64,000 bases of DNA from NCBI GenBank assembly GCA_016744375.1, contig JADGEM010000003.1, positions 1-64,000 of the forward strand. Reading direction: 5' to 3'. The translations under genes were made by a program, and so were the position numbers. The notes under the pieces are model-generated. The model saw nothing but the letters and a program-made list of their open reading frames with translations. It searched no databases and was not told where the DNA came from. This document shows positions 10,108-19,945 of this stretch, in pieces (the first letter of the stretch is position 1; every line of letters starts with the position of its first letter). The DNA is from Gammaproteobacteria bacterium (GTDB lineage: Bacteria; Pseudomonadota; Gammaproteobacteria; GRL18).

Positions 10108-10247
10108 ATGAATAAGCAACTTAATGCCTACAGCAGCAGCGAGTTGTTTATAGGAAACCTTGTGGAAGAAAGAGGTTCTCCTAATCATTACATTTCCTTT
10201 GATTATTTAATCAGCCAGGGTTCATCCCACCCTGGCACTTTTATTTC
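10108..10247 (+). ncRNA. Candidate small RNA (alternatively a 48-aa ORF)
   Basis: Between divergently placed ubiD and the SH3-protein terminus, a promoter-like pair is followed by ~110 nt and a strong hairpin: GCCAGGGT (10214-10221) pairs with ACCCTGGC (10229-10236), with tail ACTTTTATTT. GGA motifs occur at TATAGGAAAC and GTGGAAG, the kind bound by CsrA/RsmA, but they are too few to call an RsmY/Z-type RNA. The same stretch also contains an open frame from ATG 10108 to TAA 10254 (48 codons, starting MNKQLNAYSSSE). It has no Shine-Dalgarno sequence and runs through the terminator hairpin, so I favour RNA over protein. Confidence 0.4.
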
Positions 10248-10259
10248 CTACTAAGAAAT

Positions 10260-11093
10260 TTAGATCCGATAGCCGCCATGACGCTTGCGGTTAACCAGAT
10301 CCACAATAAAGATTCCCAGAAAAAAACTTAGGCCTGAGACCATCAGCAATAGTAGATAATTCTCTTTGATTGTAGTAATAATACCCTGCTTCAACTGCCT
10401 TTTCAGTTCAGGCAATTCACCTTGTATTTCCAGATTCAGGTCACTGGTATCCACATCCTCACCAATGGCTACGGAAGCTATCATAGCCAGTTTTTCTTTG
10501 AGTCTCCGGTTGGCTTGTTCAGCTTGTTCTTTTAATGCCAGTTTATCCTGACGATCCAGTTGTTCCCAAGCATTGAGCTCTTCTTCAAGCTTAGTAATAG
10601 TTTCTTCATAGGCTTTTTTTTCATTATCAGTCAGTTGACTATCAGAACCCGTCTCTTCACCTAATTGAGACGGGCTTTTATTCTCTGCTGAATCTTCCTG
10701 GAGACGAGCAAGCATTGCTTGTTTGGCTTTTTCTAAAGCAGACTGCATTTTTTCTATCTTGAGTACGGCAGGTTCCTCTGCAGTAATAAATTTGCTTTTT
10801 ATCCAGCCTTCTGCACCTTCTGAGGTCCTGATCTGACTGTATTCTTTGTCTGTTTTAACAAGCTCAATAGCAGTACCGCTACTAATGAGTTCTTTTATCG
10901 GACTTTCCATACTCGCTTTGGTATGCAGACCTAATTGCAGTCTTGGGCTGATGTAGTGCTGCTCGTTATTCTTACTGTCTGTTTCAGAGCCTGTTGACTC
11001 AGCCTGAGCCTGTGTAAGAGCCCCACTTAACAAAATAAAGCAGAGTAATAGGGTACTGAGTTTTAATCCTCTGAATCTAATTTCCTTTTTCAT
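10260..11093 (-). CDS. TIGR04211-type SH3 and membrane-anchor protein
   Basis: A signal sequence (LSTLLLCFILLSGALTQAQA) leads to a bacterial SH3-type domain at about residues 45-105, containing YISPRLQLGLHTKAS and EGWIKSKFI. A long charged coiled coil (about 110-240) follows, then a single C-terminal membrane helix (LLLMVSGLSFFLGIFIVDLV) with a short basic tail. This architecture is that of the gammaproteobacterial YgiM/TIGR04211 family, periplasmic and inner-membrane anchored. The function is uncertain, possibly envelope related. It lies downstream of prlC on the same strand with a ~50-bp gap. Confidence 0.85.
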   Translation of the reverse strand: MKKEIRFRGLKLSTLLLCFILLSGALTQAQAESTGSETDSKNNEQHYISPRLQLGLHTKASMESPIKELISSGTAIELVKTDKEYSQIRTSEGAEGWIKSKFITAEEPAVLKIEKMQSALEKAKQAMLARLQEDSAENKSPSQLGEETGSDSQLTDNEKKAYEETITKLEEELNAWEQLDRQDKLALKEQAEQANRRLKEKLAMIASVAIGEDVDTSDLNLEIQGELPELKRQLKQGIITTIKENYLLLLMVSGLSFFLGIFIVDLVNRKRHGGYRI

Positions 11094-11144
11094 TTACAGA
11101 TACCTTCTAATTATTCTATTTTTATTTATACCCAGGCAACAAAA

Positions 11145-13205
11145 CTAGGCCTCTAAAGCAATACCACTATGCCTCAACAAGGCATCAATTTCTGGTTTAC
11201 GACCTCGAAAACGAACAAACAGGTCCATGGGCTCTTCAACACCACCCATTTCCAGAATATTGAGTAGGAATTGTTCGCCAGTCTGTTGATCAAAGATACC
11301 ATTTTCTTCAAACAATGAGAAAGCATCAGCGGATAATACTTCTGCCCATTTATAGCTATAGTACCCCGCAGCATACCCTCCTGCAAAAATATGTGAAAAA
11401 GCATGTTGAAAACGGTTGAATTCTGGAGGCATCATAACCGAAACTTGGCGACGTGTTTCATCCAGTATTTGCTGAACCTGCGGTTGGCCATTTCTTAGCA
11501 CTTTTCGCTGATAGTGAAGATGCAGATTAAAATCAAACAGGGCAAATTCAATTTGTCTGAGCATCTGCAAACCTGACTGAAAGTTTTTAGCCGCATTCAT
11601 TTTATTAAAAAGTTCATCCGGCAACACTTCTCCTGTCTGATAATGCCGTGCGATTAAGGCCAGTGATTCTTTTTCCCAGCACCAGTTTTCCATAAACTGA
11701 CTGGGTAATTCAACAGCATCCCAGGGGACACCATTAATACCTGAAACACCGGAATAATCAACCTGGGTTAGCATATGATGCAGGCCATGACCAAACTCAT
11801 GAAACAGGGTATTCACTTCATCATGGGTAAACAAAGCCTGCTCATCGCCAATAGGTGGTGTTAAGTTGCACGTCAGATAGGCCACTGGAATCTGTACCAT
11901 GCCCTTGTGGGCATAACGAACGATACACTCATCCATCCAGGCGCCACCTCGTTTATGAGGTCGTGCATACAGATCTAAATAAAACTGACCTCTGAGCGTC
12001 CCCTGTCGATCTTTGATTTCATAAAAACGCACATCCGGGTGCCATATTTCAACCCCGGCAATAGCTTCAATTTCAACCTGGTAGAGTCGTTTAACTATCA
12101 TAAACAATCCTTCAAGTACTTGACTCTCAGGAAAGTAAGGTTTTAGTAATTCCTGTGACAGATTATATCGATACTGTCTCAATTTTTCTGCAGCGTAGTT
12201 TAGATCCCATGTTTGCAAATCATCAATATCAAGATGCTCACGGGCAAACTGCCTGAGTTCAGTGATATCTTGTTCAGCAACAGATTTTGATTTTTCACAA
12301 AGCTGCTGTAAAAAATCAATAACTTCATCGGTTGAATCAGCCATTTTAGTAGCCAATGAATATTCGGCATAATTATTAAAACCTAAAAGCTGGGCAAGTT
12401 CCTGACGTAAATCCAGTATTTGCTCCATGTTATCCGTATTATCCCACTGACCCGCATTGGGCCCCTGGTCCGATGCTCTGGTGCTATAAGCGGTATAAAA
12501 TTTTTCTCTTAAACCACGCTGATCAGCGTGAGTCATGATGGCAAAGTAACTGGGAAACTGCAGGTTGAATACCCAGCCTTCAATAGATTCCTGTTCTGCA
12601 GTTTGCTTTGCCATAGCCCGGGCAGAATCCGGCAAGCCCGCCAGTTGAGGTTCATCGCTGATAGTTTCACTCCAGCCATTGGTCGCATCCAGCACGTTAT
12701 TTTCATAACTGGATTTTAACTTTGAAAGCTGCTGTTTTATGTCCTTATAACGCCTTTTTTCATCCTCAGGTAAATCAATTCCTGACAGATGGAAATCTCT
12801 TAGTTGATTTTGTATTACTTTTTTTTGTGCCGGAGTCAGAAACTCATAGTCATCACTCTCTGCAATGGATTTAATGGCCTCATAAAGTACACTATTTTGA
12901 CCTAATTCAGTATGATATTCACTCAATAAAGGCAGACAGTGTTCATGCGCTGCACGCAATTCTTCTGAATTTTTTACTGAATTCAGGTGACTCACAGGGG
13001 ACCAGGCACGGCTCAAACGATCACCCATTTCCTGCATTGGGTGAAGCAGGTTGTCCCAATTATAGACTGTCGCATCCTGAGCCAGTAAATCCATCAGTTT
13101 GTTTCGGTTTTCAGCCAACAACTGTTCAATTGCTGGAATAACATGCTCTGCTTCAATCTGCCCAAAACGCGGTAAACCACTAAAGTCCAGGAGAGGATTA
13201 GTCAT
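11145..13205 (-). CDS. prlC: Oligopeptidase A (M3 zinc metallopeptidase)
   Basis: PrlC degrades cytosolic peptides, including cleaved signal peptides. The zinc motif HEFGH is in FHEFGHGLHHML near residue 470, with the downstream Glu in ELPSQFMENW. The length (686 aa) matches E. coli PrlC (680 aa), and the C-terminal GYYSYKWAEVLSADAFSLF block is characteristic of M3 peptidases. No signal peptide. Divergent from the Sel1 gene, sharing a ~110-bp intergenic region. Confidence 0.96.
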   Translation of the reverse strand: MTNPLLDFSGLPRFGQIEAEHVIPAIEQLLAENRNKLMDLLAQDATVYNWDNLLHPMQEMGDRLSRAWSPVSHLNSVKNSEELRAAHEHCLPLLSEYHTELGQNSVLYEAIKSIAESDDYEFLTPAQKKVIQNQLRDFHLSGIDLPEDEKRRYKDIKQQLSKLKSSYENNVLDATNGWSETISDEPQLAGLPDSARAMAKQTAEQESIEGWVFNLQFPSYFAIMTHADQRGLREKFYTAYSTRASDQGPNAGQWDNTDNMEQILDLRQELAQLLGFNNYAEYSLATKMADSTDEVIDFLQQLCEKSKSVAEQDITELRQFAREHLDIDDLQTWDLNYAAEKLRQYRYNLSQELLKPYFPESQVLEGLFMIVKRLYQVEIEAIAGVEIWHPDVRFYEIKDRQGTLRGQFYLDLYARPHKRGGAWMDECIVRYAHKGMVQIPVAYLTCNLTPPIGDEQALFTHDEVNTLFHEFGHGLHHMLTQVDYSGVSGINGVPWDAVELPSQFMENWCWEKESLALIARHYQTGEVLPDELFNKMNAAKNFQSGLQMLRQIEFALFDFNLHLHYQRKVLRNGQPQVQQILDETRRQVSVMMPPEFNRFQHAFSHIFAGGYAAGYYSYKWAEVLSADAFSLFEENGIFDQQTGEQFLLNILEMGGVEEPMDLFVRFRGRKPEIDALLRHSGIALEA

Positions 13206-13315
13206 ATATTTTCCAATAAAAAGCTTCTATCTGACACCAGATAGGTTAAAGTATAAAAAAGATTAACTATACTGAATCTCTAACGATATATACAGTTTTT
13301 TATACGAGGGTTATT

Positions 13316-14530
13316 GTGCGTTTAATTAACCGTTTGTCACTTTGTCTTCTATTCTTTGCTTCCTTCTTCCTCCCTGTAATAGCAATGGCAATGAGTAAAT
13401 ATGATCAGGGAGCTTATTATTTTGCTCAGGGTGATTATATTTCTGCTCTAAGCCTCTGGACGCCACTGGCTTCCGAAGGCAATGCAGCCGCACAATATTC
13501 TATCGGTCTGCTCTATGATCAGGGCAAAGGGGTAAAAAAAGACTCTAAGCGTGCAATTCAATATTTTCAATCTGCCTCCGATCAAAACCTTGCAGTCGCT
13601 CAATATTATCTGGGCATGAAATATTTTGCCGGCTTAGGTGTCACAAAAGATACCACTCAAGCACGTCATTTACTCAACAAGGCTGCTAAAAATGACTATA
13701 TCAAAGCTCAATTCCAGTTAGCCAATATGTACGATCAGGGGAAGGCAAACCAGCAAAATCACATGCTGGCAACTCATTGGTTCACCAAAGCCGCTGAAAA
13801 TGGCTATGGACCTGCTCAACACAGCCTTGCTACTCGCTTTCTAACAGGCAAGGGGACCACACTCAATTTAAAACAAGGCATTTTCTGGCTAGAAAAAGCA
13901 ACAGAACAACATGACTCTGATGCCATGCGTGATCTGGGGTTTATGTATTTTAAAGGCATGGGAGTGAAGAAAGATTTTAAGCAGGCTCATGATTTATTAA
14001 TCCCGCCTGCAGAAGAGGGCAGCGGACTTGCCTTATTCTTGCTGGGTGAAATTTATGCCCAGGGCGGACATGGGGTAAACAAAGATCGGCAACAGGCAAA
14101 AAAGTGGTTTCAACTTTCTAATAATGCCGGTTATAAAGCTGCTCAACAAAGGTTATCACAATTAAATAAATACTCAACTCCCTCAACAAATCCAGTGCAG
14201 GAAACAAACAAAAAGAAAGTTAGTACTCACTTACACTTGAAGAAGGATGCCTCCCGATTCAAACAACTGGATAATCAACATTATATTTTACAACTATTAA
14301 TCGCCAGACAGTATGACAGTATTAGTCAGTTAACAGATCATTACACAGATGAAAAAACTTATTTTTTTAAAATAGAAAAAGATAATAATGAATTATATAT
14401 CCTCATTTACGGCCACTTCAAAAGCTATGATGAGGCCAAAAAAGCCACTTCCCAACTGCCCAAAATATTTCAGTTAAAATCAAAACCCTGGATCCGTCAG
14501 GTTAAACATCTCAAAGCAAGTGTTCTTTGA
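13316..14530 (+). CDS. Exported Sel1-repeat protein with C-terminal SPOR-like domain
   Basis: The start is GTG, preceded by GAGGG. A signal peptide (LSLCLLFFASFFLPVIAMAM) is followed by about six to seven Sel1/TPR-like repeats of ~36 residues, with recurrent A-x-Y-x-L-G-x-x-Y-x-x-G-x-G-V units. The last ~85 residues, from YILQLLIARQYD to KPWIRQVKHLK, look like a SPOR domain, which binds denuded peptidoglycan at division sites. The protein is therefore probably periplasmic and septum- or wall-associated. The DamX/SPOR parallel is inference from architecture. Confidence 0.8.
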   Translation: MRLINRLSLCLLFFASFFLPVIAMAMSKYDQGAYYFAQGDYISALSLWTPLASEGNAAAQYSIGLLYDQGKGVKKDSKRAIQYFQSASDQNLAVAQYYLGMKYFAGLGVTKDTTQARHLLNKAAKNDYIKAQFQLANMYDQGKANQQNHMLATHWFTKAAENGYGPAQHSLATRFLTGKGTTLNLKQGIFWLEKATEQHDSDAMRDLGFMYFKGMGVKKDFKQAHDLLIPPAEEGSGLALFLLGEIYAQGGHGVNKDRQQAKKWFQLSNNAGYKAAQQRLSQLNKYSTPSTNPVQETNKKKVSTHLHLKKDASRFKQLDNQHYILQLLIARQYDSISQLTDHYTDEKTYFFKIEKDNNELYILIYGHFKSYDEAKKATSQLPKIFQLKSKPWIRQVKHLKASVL

Positions 14531-14552
14531 ATTTGGGAAATTACCCTGGCAG

Positions 14553-15080
14553 CTAAAGTGGACGGATTTTTTTAGCAGGATTACCTGCATACAAGCAGTT
14601 AGCCTGTACATCTTTATTGACAATACTGCCGGCACCTATGACTGCACCTTCACGGATATTAACCCCGGGTAAAATAATTGTACCTGCACCAATCCAGACG
14701 TTATTGCCAATGAAAACATCTTCTGCAAAACTATTTTTACTGATTCGTTCCTGTGGTGACAGGGCATGATTGATTGTCAAAATTTGTACATTAGGCCCAA
14801 GCAGACAATCATCACCGATAGTAATCCGTCCGCCATCTAACAGGGTACAGTTCATATTAAGATAGACACGGTTTCCCAGAAAGATTTTGTCACCATAATC
14901 ACAGTAGAATCCTTGCTCAATAAAAACAGCTTCACCATAACGGCCAAACAATGCCTTTAAACGTAATAGATTACCTTTGGATGGACTGCGACTGAATTGT
15001 CGGCACATGTCATGCACCTGGTATCTGCGCTGGATAAGCTCTGGCGTTAAACTATTGAATATCACAGGACTGGTTTCCAT
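14553..15080 (-). CDS. Maltose/galactoside O-acetyltransferase-type hexapeptide transferase
   Basis: The 175-aa protein belongs to the Maa/LacA/NodL left-handed beta-helix acetyltransferases, which move acetyl from acetyl-CoA to sugars. The helical cap is followed by hexapeptide repeats. Active-site His is in ILTINHALSP, and the CoA-end block reads VWIGAGTIILPGVNIREGAV and GNPAKKIRPL. Its start overlaps the 3' end of the upstream HD gene by 19 bp, so the two form a coupled pair. The acceptor sugar is unknown. Confidence 0.85.
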   Translation of the reverse strand: METSPVIFNSLTPELIQRRYQVHDMCRQFSRSPSKGNLLRLKALFGRYGEAVFIEQGFYCDYGDKIFLGNRVYLNMNCTLLDGGRITIGDDCLLGPNVQILTINHALSPQERISKNSFAEDVFIGNNVWIGAGTIILPGVNIREGAVIGAGSIVNKDVQANCLYAGNPAKKIRPL

Positions 15081-15583
15081 TTCTGAACAGTTGCAATATT
15101 CCGTTGCTTACGATGCTGATAAATTGCCCGCAGATAAGCCTGTTCATAAAATCCAGGCTGTTTGGCAATCTCAGTACATAGTTTTCTGGTATCAGGACGC
15201 TGTCCACCACGTCCTAGATCCAGACGATCAGCATCCCAGCAGGTCCCAATCGTCAAATCAGCTTCAACAAAACCCTTACTATGATCATGGCAGGCCTGCA
15301 TTAATATTTGTTTGTCTTTATAATCAATTCCCAACAGGTCATCCGGCAAAGTTGCGATAAATCGAGCGGCCCGCTCACCATGGAGGGGATCATTAAAATC
15401 AGCCTCTCGCTTAATATCATGCAAAAAAGCAAACAACTCCACCACCCGTTGATTAGCCCCATTTTTTTGCGCCATGAGCAAGCCATTAATGCGAACTCTT
15501 GCCCAATGAGAAACCCCATGCACACCTTTCCAATTAAGCTGAAATGTTTCCCGGATAAGTAATATTAATTCTTGACTGATCAT
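15062..15583 (-). CDS. HD-domain metal-dependent phosphohydrolase
   Basis: A small (173 aa) HD-superfamily protein. Metal-binding residues are visible as GVSHW (His near 25), FLHDIKRE (His-Asp near 55), a further His in LMQACHDHSKG, and DADRLDLGR (Asp near 118). The substrate is unknown. It is cytosolic, the first gene of a two-gene unit with the acetyltransferase, and divergent from gor. Confidence 0.8.
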   Translation of the reverse strand: MISQELILLIRETFQLNWKGVHGVSHWARVRINGLLMAQKNGANQRVVELFAFLHDIKREADFNDPLHGERAARFIATLPDDLLGIDYKDKQILMQACHDHSKGFVEADLTIGTCWDADRLDLGRGGQRPDTRKLCTEIAKQPGFYEQAYLRAIYQHRKQRNIATVQKWKPVL

Positions 15584-15667
15584 AAGCCTTTAGGATTGAT
15601 ATAATTCAAAAAGATCCCCATTATAAAGAGGATATTGATTTTTTTCACAGACTTTTTGGGTAATCTT

Positions 15668-17020
15668 ATGTCAAAACACTATGATCTAATCTCCATCGGC
15701 GCAGGCAGCGGCGGTCTTTCAGCCGCGGAAAGGGGTGCTCAATATGGTAAGAAATGTGCCATTATTGAAAGCAAAACAGTCGGTGGGACCTGTGTCAATA
15801 TTGGTTGTGTCCCTAAAAAAGTCATGTGGAATGCCGCCAATCTCGCTCATGGTCTTGTTGATGCGCGAGATTATGGCTTTGATGTGACGAATAATGGCCT
15901 AAATTGGGCAAAGCTTATCGAGCAGAGAGAGGGCTATATTTCAGGGATCACCGGTTGGTATGGTAATTACCTCAATGACTCAAATATTGACTACATCAGC
16001 GGCCATGCTCGTTTTGTTGATGCCAACACCCTTGAGGTCAATGGTGAACAGTATACTGCCGATCACATCGTAGTCGCTCCCGGCGGTTATCCACTGGTTC
16101 CTGAACTCCCAGGTGCAGAACTTGGGTTAACATCTGATGGCTTCTTTGCACTGAAAGAACAACCTGAACATATTGCAATTGTCGGGTCCGGCTATATTGC
16201 TGTTGAGCTGGCAGGTCTTATGAGCAGCCTTGGCAGCCAGGTGACCTTATTAATCCGAAAAGGCCATGTACTGGGAGATTTTGATTGCATACTATCAGAC
16301 ACACTGGCAAAGGTACTTCAGGATGATCCAAACATTGTTTTGCTGAGTACGACTGAAGTTGAGTCCGTAGAAAAAAATGAACAGGATAAGCTGACTCTAC
16401 ACTGTACTAAAAATCAGCAGGTTAATAATGTTGATAAGCTTATCTGGGCCATTGGCCGAGTCCCTAATACTGCCGATCTTAATCTGGAAGCGGCAGGGGT
16501 TGAAATGGATGCTCGGGGCTTTATACCCAGTGATGAATTTGAACAGACTAATGTGAAAGGTATTTATTCATTAGGTGATGTCAACGGTAAAGCCGCATTA
16601 ACACCTGTTGCTATTGCTGCAGCCAGACGCTTGTCTGATCGTTTATTTAATAACATGCCTGACAGAAAACTGGACTATAATCTTATCCCAAGTGTCGTGT
16701 TCAGTCATCCACCCATTGCAACTATTGGCCTGACCGAAATTGAAGCCAAAAAAACTCATGGGGAATCCGTTAAAGTTTATAGCACTCGATTTAATCCCAT
16801 GACCCATGCATTTACGGAGCATACTGCCCCAACAGCAATGAAACTTGTCTGTATCGGTGCCCAGGAAAAAATTATTGGCTGCCATATCATTGGGCCGGGA
16901 GTCGATGAAATGATGCAGGGTTTTGCTGTAGCCATAAAAATGGGCGCAACAAAGGCTGACTTTGATAATACTATTGCTATTCATCCCAGCAGTGCAGAAG
17001 AACTGGTTACAATGCGATGA
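15668..17020 (+). CDS. gor: Glutathione-disulfide reductase
   Basis: Gor reduces glutathione disulfide with NADPH. The FAD Rossmann motif [15 protein letters not shown] is at the N-terminus and the redox disulfide sits in [13 protein letters not shown]. The NADPH-binding segment is [14 protein letters not shown] and the second FAD block is [16 protein letters not shown]. The C-terminal catalytic HPSSAEE motif is intact. I place the start at ATG 15668 (MSKHYDLIS); an in-frame codon at 15635 would add 11 residues with no counterpart in the family. The stop overlaps the next gene (ATGA), so gor and the carbonic anhydrase-like gene are coupled. Confidence 0.95.
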   Translation: MSKHYDLISIGAGSGGLSAAERGAQYGKKCAIIESKTVGGTCVNIGCVPKKVMWNAANLAHGLVDARDYGFDVTNNGLNWAKLIEQREGYISGITGWYGNYLNDSNIDYISGHARFVDANTLEVNGEQYTADHIVVAPGGYPLVPELPGAELGLTSDGFFALKEQPEHIAIVGSGYIAVELAGLMSSLGSQVTLLIRKGHVLGDFDCILSDTLAKVLQDDPNIVLLSTTEVESVEKNEQDKLTLHCTKNQQVNNVDKLIWAIGRVPNTADLNLEAAGVEMDARGFIPSDEFEQTNVKGIYSLGDVNGKAALTPVAIAAARRLSDRLFNNMPDRKLDYNLIPSVVFSHPPIATIGLTEIEAKKTHGESVKVYSTRFNPMTHAFTEHTAPTAMKLVCIGAQEKIIGCHIIGPGVDEMMQGFAVAIKMGATKADFDNTIAIHPSSAEELVTMR

Positions 17021-17544
17021 GTATTCGAAGCTTTAAAGAATTTACACCCACTATTGCTGATGGTGTTTTTATTGACGAATCAGCTCAGGTCATTGGTCAG
17101 GTTGAAATTGGTGCTGATAGTTCTATCTGGCCAAATACCACAATCCGGGGTGATGTTAACTGGATTAAAATTGGCGCGAACACCAGTATCCAGGACGGCA
17201 GTACCTTACACGTGACCCATGATCATAGTGACAAACAACCGGGAGGATTCCCTCTGACCATTGGCAGTCAGGTGACCATTGGTCACAATGTGGTATTACA
17301 TGGCTGCACCATTGATAATAACTGTCTGGTGGGCATGGGGGCTATCATTTTAGATGGCGCACATTTGGAAAAAAATGTCTTTCTTGCTGCAGGCGCTTTA
17401 GTCTCTCCCAATAAGCGACTTGAAAGCGGTTATCTTTATGTCGGCAGCCCGGCTAAACGATTACGAGAACTAACAGATGAGGAAATTGAAGGATTGCAAT
17501 ATTCAGCAGATCATTATGTCCAGTTAAAAAATGAATATCTCTAA
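17017..17544 (+). CDS. Gamma-class carbonic anhydrase-like protein (YrdA family)
   Basis: A 175-aa left-handed beta-helix protein. Zinc-ligand histidines appear in [11 protein letters not shown] and [11 protein letters not shown], the spacing seen in Cam/YrdA proteins. Early helix turns read [18 protein letters not shown]. YrdA-type proteins bind zinc, but many lack strong carbonic anhydrase activity, so hydration of CO2 is possible rather than certain. The 4-bp overlap with gor indicates co-expression. Confidence 0.88.
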   Translation: MSIRSFKEFTPTIADGVFIDESAQVIGQVEIGADSSIWPNTTIRGDVNWIKIGANTSIQDGSTLHVTHDHSDKQPGGFPLTIGSQVTIGHNVVLHGCTIDNNCLVGMGAIILDGAHLEKNVFLAAGALVSPNKRLESGYLYVGSPAKRLRELTDEEIEGLQYSADHYVQLKNEYL

Positions 17545-17554
17545 TTGATAAAGT

Positions 17555-19915
17555 TTATTTAGAAATATCCTGCAAGATCTGACTCATATGAGCAACATTG
17601 ATGGGCTTTGTTAAAAATTTATCCATGCCAGCGGCATAACATTTATCTTTTTCACCGTCCATAGCATTGGCAGTTAAAGCTATAATTGGAATGTGCTGTT
17701 CACGTTCTAATTCACGAATTTTTCTGGTTGACTGATAACCATCCATGACGGGCATCTGACAGTCCATGAAGATGGCATCATAAGTTCCTTTTTGCCAGGC
17801 GCTGACAGCCAACTCTCCATTTTCAACCACATCTACGGTACATCCCGCTTTTGTTAACATAGACTTAGCCACCATCTGGTTCACCAGGTTATCTTCCGCC
17901 AGCAAGATATGCAACTGCACTGGATTATCCTGAATCATAGTCTTAGCATCCGGTCTGCAACGCCCGATGGTAAATTTGTCTGTCTCTAATACATCAAAGA
18001 TAAACTGTTTAAACAATCTTGGACTAAAAGGCTTTTTAATATAACCGTTAAGTCCCAGACTTTTATATCTCTGCTCCAGATTTGTTTCACTTTCGTTATT
18101 AATAACCATCGCTTTGATTCGATCATGCTGCTGAAAGTCTGAAGAATCTATAATATGTTTTATACCAGTGTCACTGATGTTACCGCAAAAAAGAACAATA
18201 ATTGGTTGAGATAATAAATTATTACAATCGCTCAGATAGGACTGCAATTGTTTAACCTGTTCAAAATGTACAACTTTAACCTGCCATGTGCTGATTAACT
18301 CAGTTAGTATTTTTTGACCAACAGGTAAACCGCCAACAAGCAAAAAAATTAAATTTTCTGGTAATTTATTATTTTTATTTTCAATGTGAAGCTGCTGTTC
18401 TCCAATTGGAAAATTAAATCGTGACCAGAAAATAGAACCTTTATCAAGTTCACTTTCCAGACCAATCTGTCCTCCCATAAGTTCAGTCAACTCTTTACTG
18501 ATTGCTAAACCAAGTCCCGTCCCTCCAAATTTTCGAGTAGTTGAAATATCTGCTTGATTAAACTTACCAAATACATAATCAATTTTGTCACTGCTGATAC
18601 CAATTCCACAGTCTTCAACTTTCAAACTAAAATCAACTGACTCTGTAGAACGATCATGACAAATGATATCAATTAAAACATAACCTTTAGCCGTAAATTT
18701 AACAGCATTGGTAATAAAATTAATTAAAATTTGCCTGATGCGAATTTCATCTGCAACAATATATTCAGGCATTTGAGGATCAAGGCGGTATTCCAGTTCA
18801 ATCTGTTTTTCTTTTGCTTTAATATCGACGGTATCAATGGCTTCAATAATCAGTTTATGAAGGTTAAACTGTGTTGGATCAATGTCAAGTTTGCCCGATT
18901 CAATTTTTGAGATATCTAAAATATCATTGATGATATGTAATAAAGAACTGGCTGATGATTGTATTTTATAAACAAAATCCTCCTGCTCCAAATTTAAGTC
19001 AGTATCCAACAATAAAGCGCTCATCCCTATCACGCCACTCATCGGTGTTCTTAGTTCATGGCTCATATTGGCAACAAAGTTACTTTTCTGTTCATTATGA
19101 GCTTCAGCAAGCTCCTTAAGCTGTTTAAGGTTTTGTTCATATTTTTTGCGCTCGCTGATATCCAGACCGTAGGCCTGAACCAGTTTGAGACCATGCTGTT
19201 CAACAGGATGAAAGTTCCATAAATACCAATTTGTTTCAAACTGGCTTTCAATGCCTTCAATACTTTTATCAGTATTAATGCATTGTTTGATATGTGTTTC
19301 GATAGCATCAGGAAAAATGACTGGTCTTCCTGAATCATCAAAACCATACTCTACCATCAGCTCTGTCATTGCAGGGTTGGCATAATGAATCATAGCTGCA
19401 TCATCTAACTGCAAAATGGGAGCAGGACTTAGTTCCGGGAACAAAGACAAACGTTTAATTTCACCTTCACTGTATCCTGACTCTGAACAGTCACGAAATA
19501 AAATAATGGTATTATTCTCCAGATCTTTTCCATCAATTTCCGTAGCATCTGAACCAGGCAGAATTATTTTGGCATCAATCTGAAGATAAGAACCCTCTTT
19601 ATCAACCCAGACAAACTCAAAAATACTCTCTGCCGACAGTTTCTGATTTTTATTTTGAGTGAGTCGAAGGTTGAAGCAGCAATTATCATAATCATGACGG
19701 TAACGTCCTTCAATCGCACAAATAATATCATGAACATTATGCCCAATGATGTCAGTTTGCTTCCATTTTAGTATTTTTTCTGCGGCGGGATTAATTGCAA
19801 TGATATTATTTTGTGCATTAAGGTGCATAACACCATCTGACAGGTGCTGATAGAGGCTAATGGCAGTAGATATCGAACTATCAGTTATAGACGTATTAAT
19901 TGTTGTTTTTTGCAT
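17555..19915 (-). CDS. Hybrid sensor histidine kinase (PAS-PAS-HisKA-HATPase-REC-REC)
   Basis: The 786-aa protein has no clear membrane helix, so it is probably cytosolic. Two PAS domains (about 15-130 and 160-265) precede the HisKA box, with the phospho-His in [12 protein letters not shown] near residue 287. The HATPase domain follows, including [15 protein letters not shown] and [13 protein letters not shown] first receiver-like domain (about 525-645) lacks the acidic pocket and looks degenerate. The last domain (about 665-786) is a proper receiver, with LAEDN, the phospho-Asp in [12 protein letters not shown] near 717, and the LTANAM and FLTKPI elements. It is the second gene after an HD-GYP-like gene, which may be its output partner. 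Confidence 0.92.
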   Translation of the reverse strand: MQKTTINTSITDSSISTAISLYQHLSDGVMHLNAQNNIIAINPAAEKILKWKQTDIIGHNVHDIICAIEGRYRHDYDNCCFNLRLTQNKNQKLSAESIFEFVWVDKEGSYLQIDAKIILPGSDATEIDGKDLENNTIILFRDCSESGYSEGEIKRLSLFPELSPAPILQLDDAAMIHYANPAMTELMVEYGFDDSGRPVIFPDAIETHIKQCINTDKSIEGIESQFETNWYLWNFHPVEQHGLKLVQAYGLDISERKKYEQNLKQLKELAEAHNEQKSNFVANMSHELRTPMSGVIGMSALLLDTDLNLEQEDFVYKIQSSASSLLHIINDILDISKIESGKLDIDPTQFNLHKLIIEAIDTVDIKAKEKQIELEYRLDPQMPEYIVADEIRIRQILINFITNAVKFTAKGYVLIDIICHDRSTESVDFSLKVEDCGIGISSDKIDYVFGKFNQADISTTRKFGGTGLGLAISKELTELMGGQIGLESELDKGSIFWSRFNFPIGEQQLHIENKNNKLPENLIFLLVGGLPVGQKILTELISTWQVKVVHFEQVKQLQSYLSDCNNLLSQPIIVLFCGNISDTGIKHIIDSSDFQQHDRIKAMVINNESETNLEQRYKSLGLNGYIKKPFSPRLFKQFIFDVLETDKFTIGRCRPDAKTMIQDNPVQLHILLAEDNLVNQMVAKSMLTKAGCTVDVVENGELAVSAWQKGTYDAIFMDCQMPVMDGYQSTRKIRELEREQHIPIIALTANAMDGEKDKCYAAGMDKFLTKPINVAHMSQILQDISK

Positions 19916-19945
19916 AATTATTATTGGCCATGCCTTGTCACATGG

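Noticed and set aside
10108-10254. RsmY/RsmZ-type CsrA-sequestering RNA
   Set aside because: Only two or three GGA motifs occur and not in stem-loops, so the candidate RNA cannot be assigned to that family.
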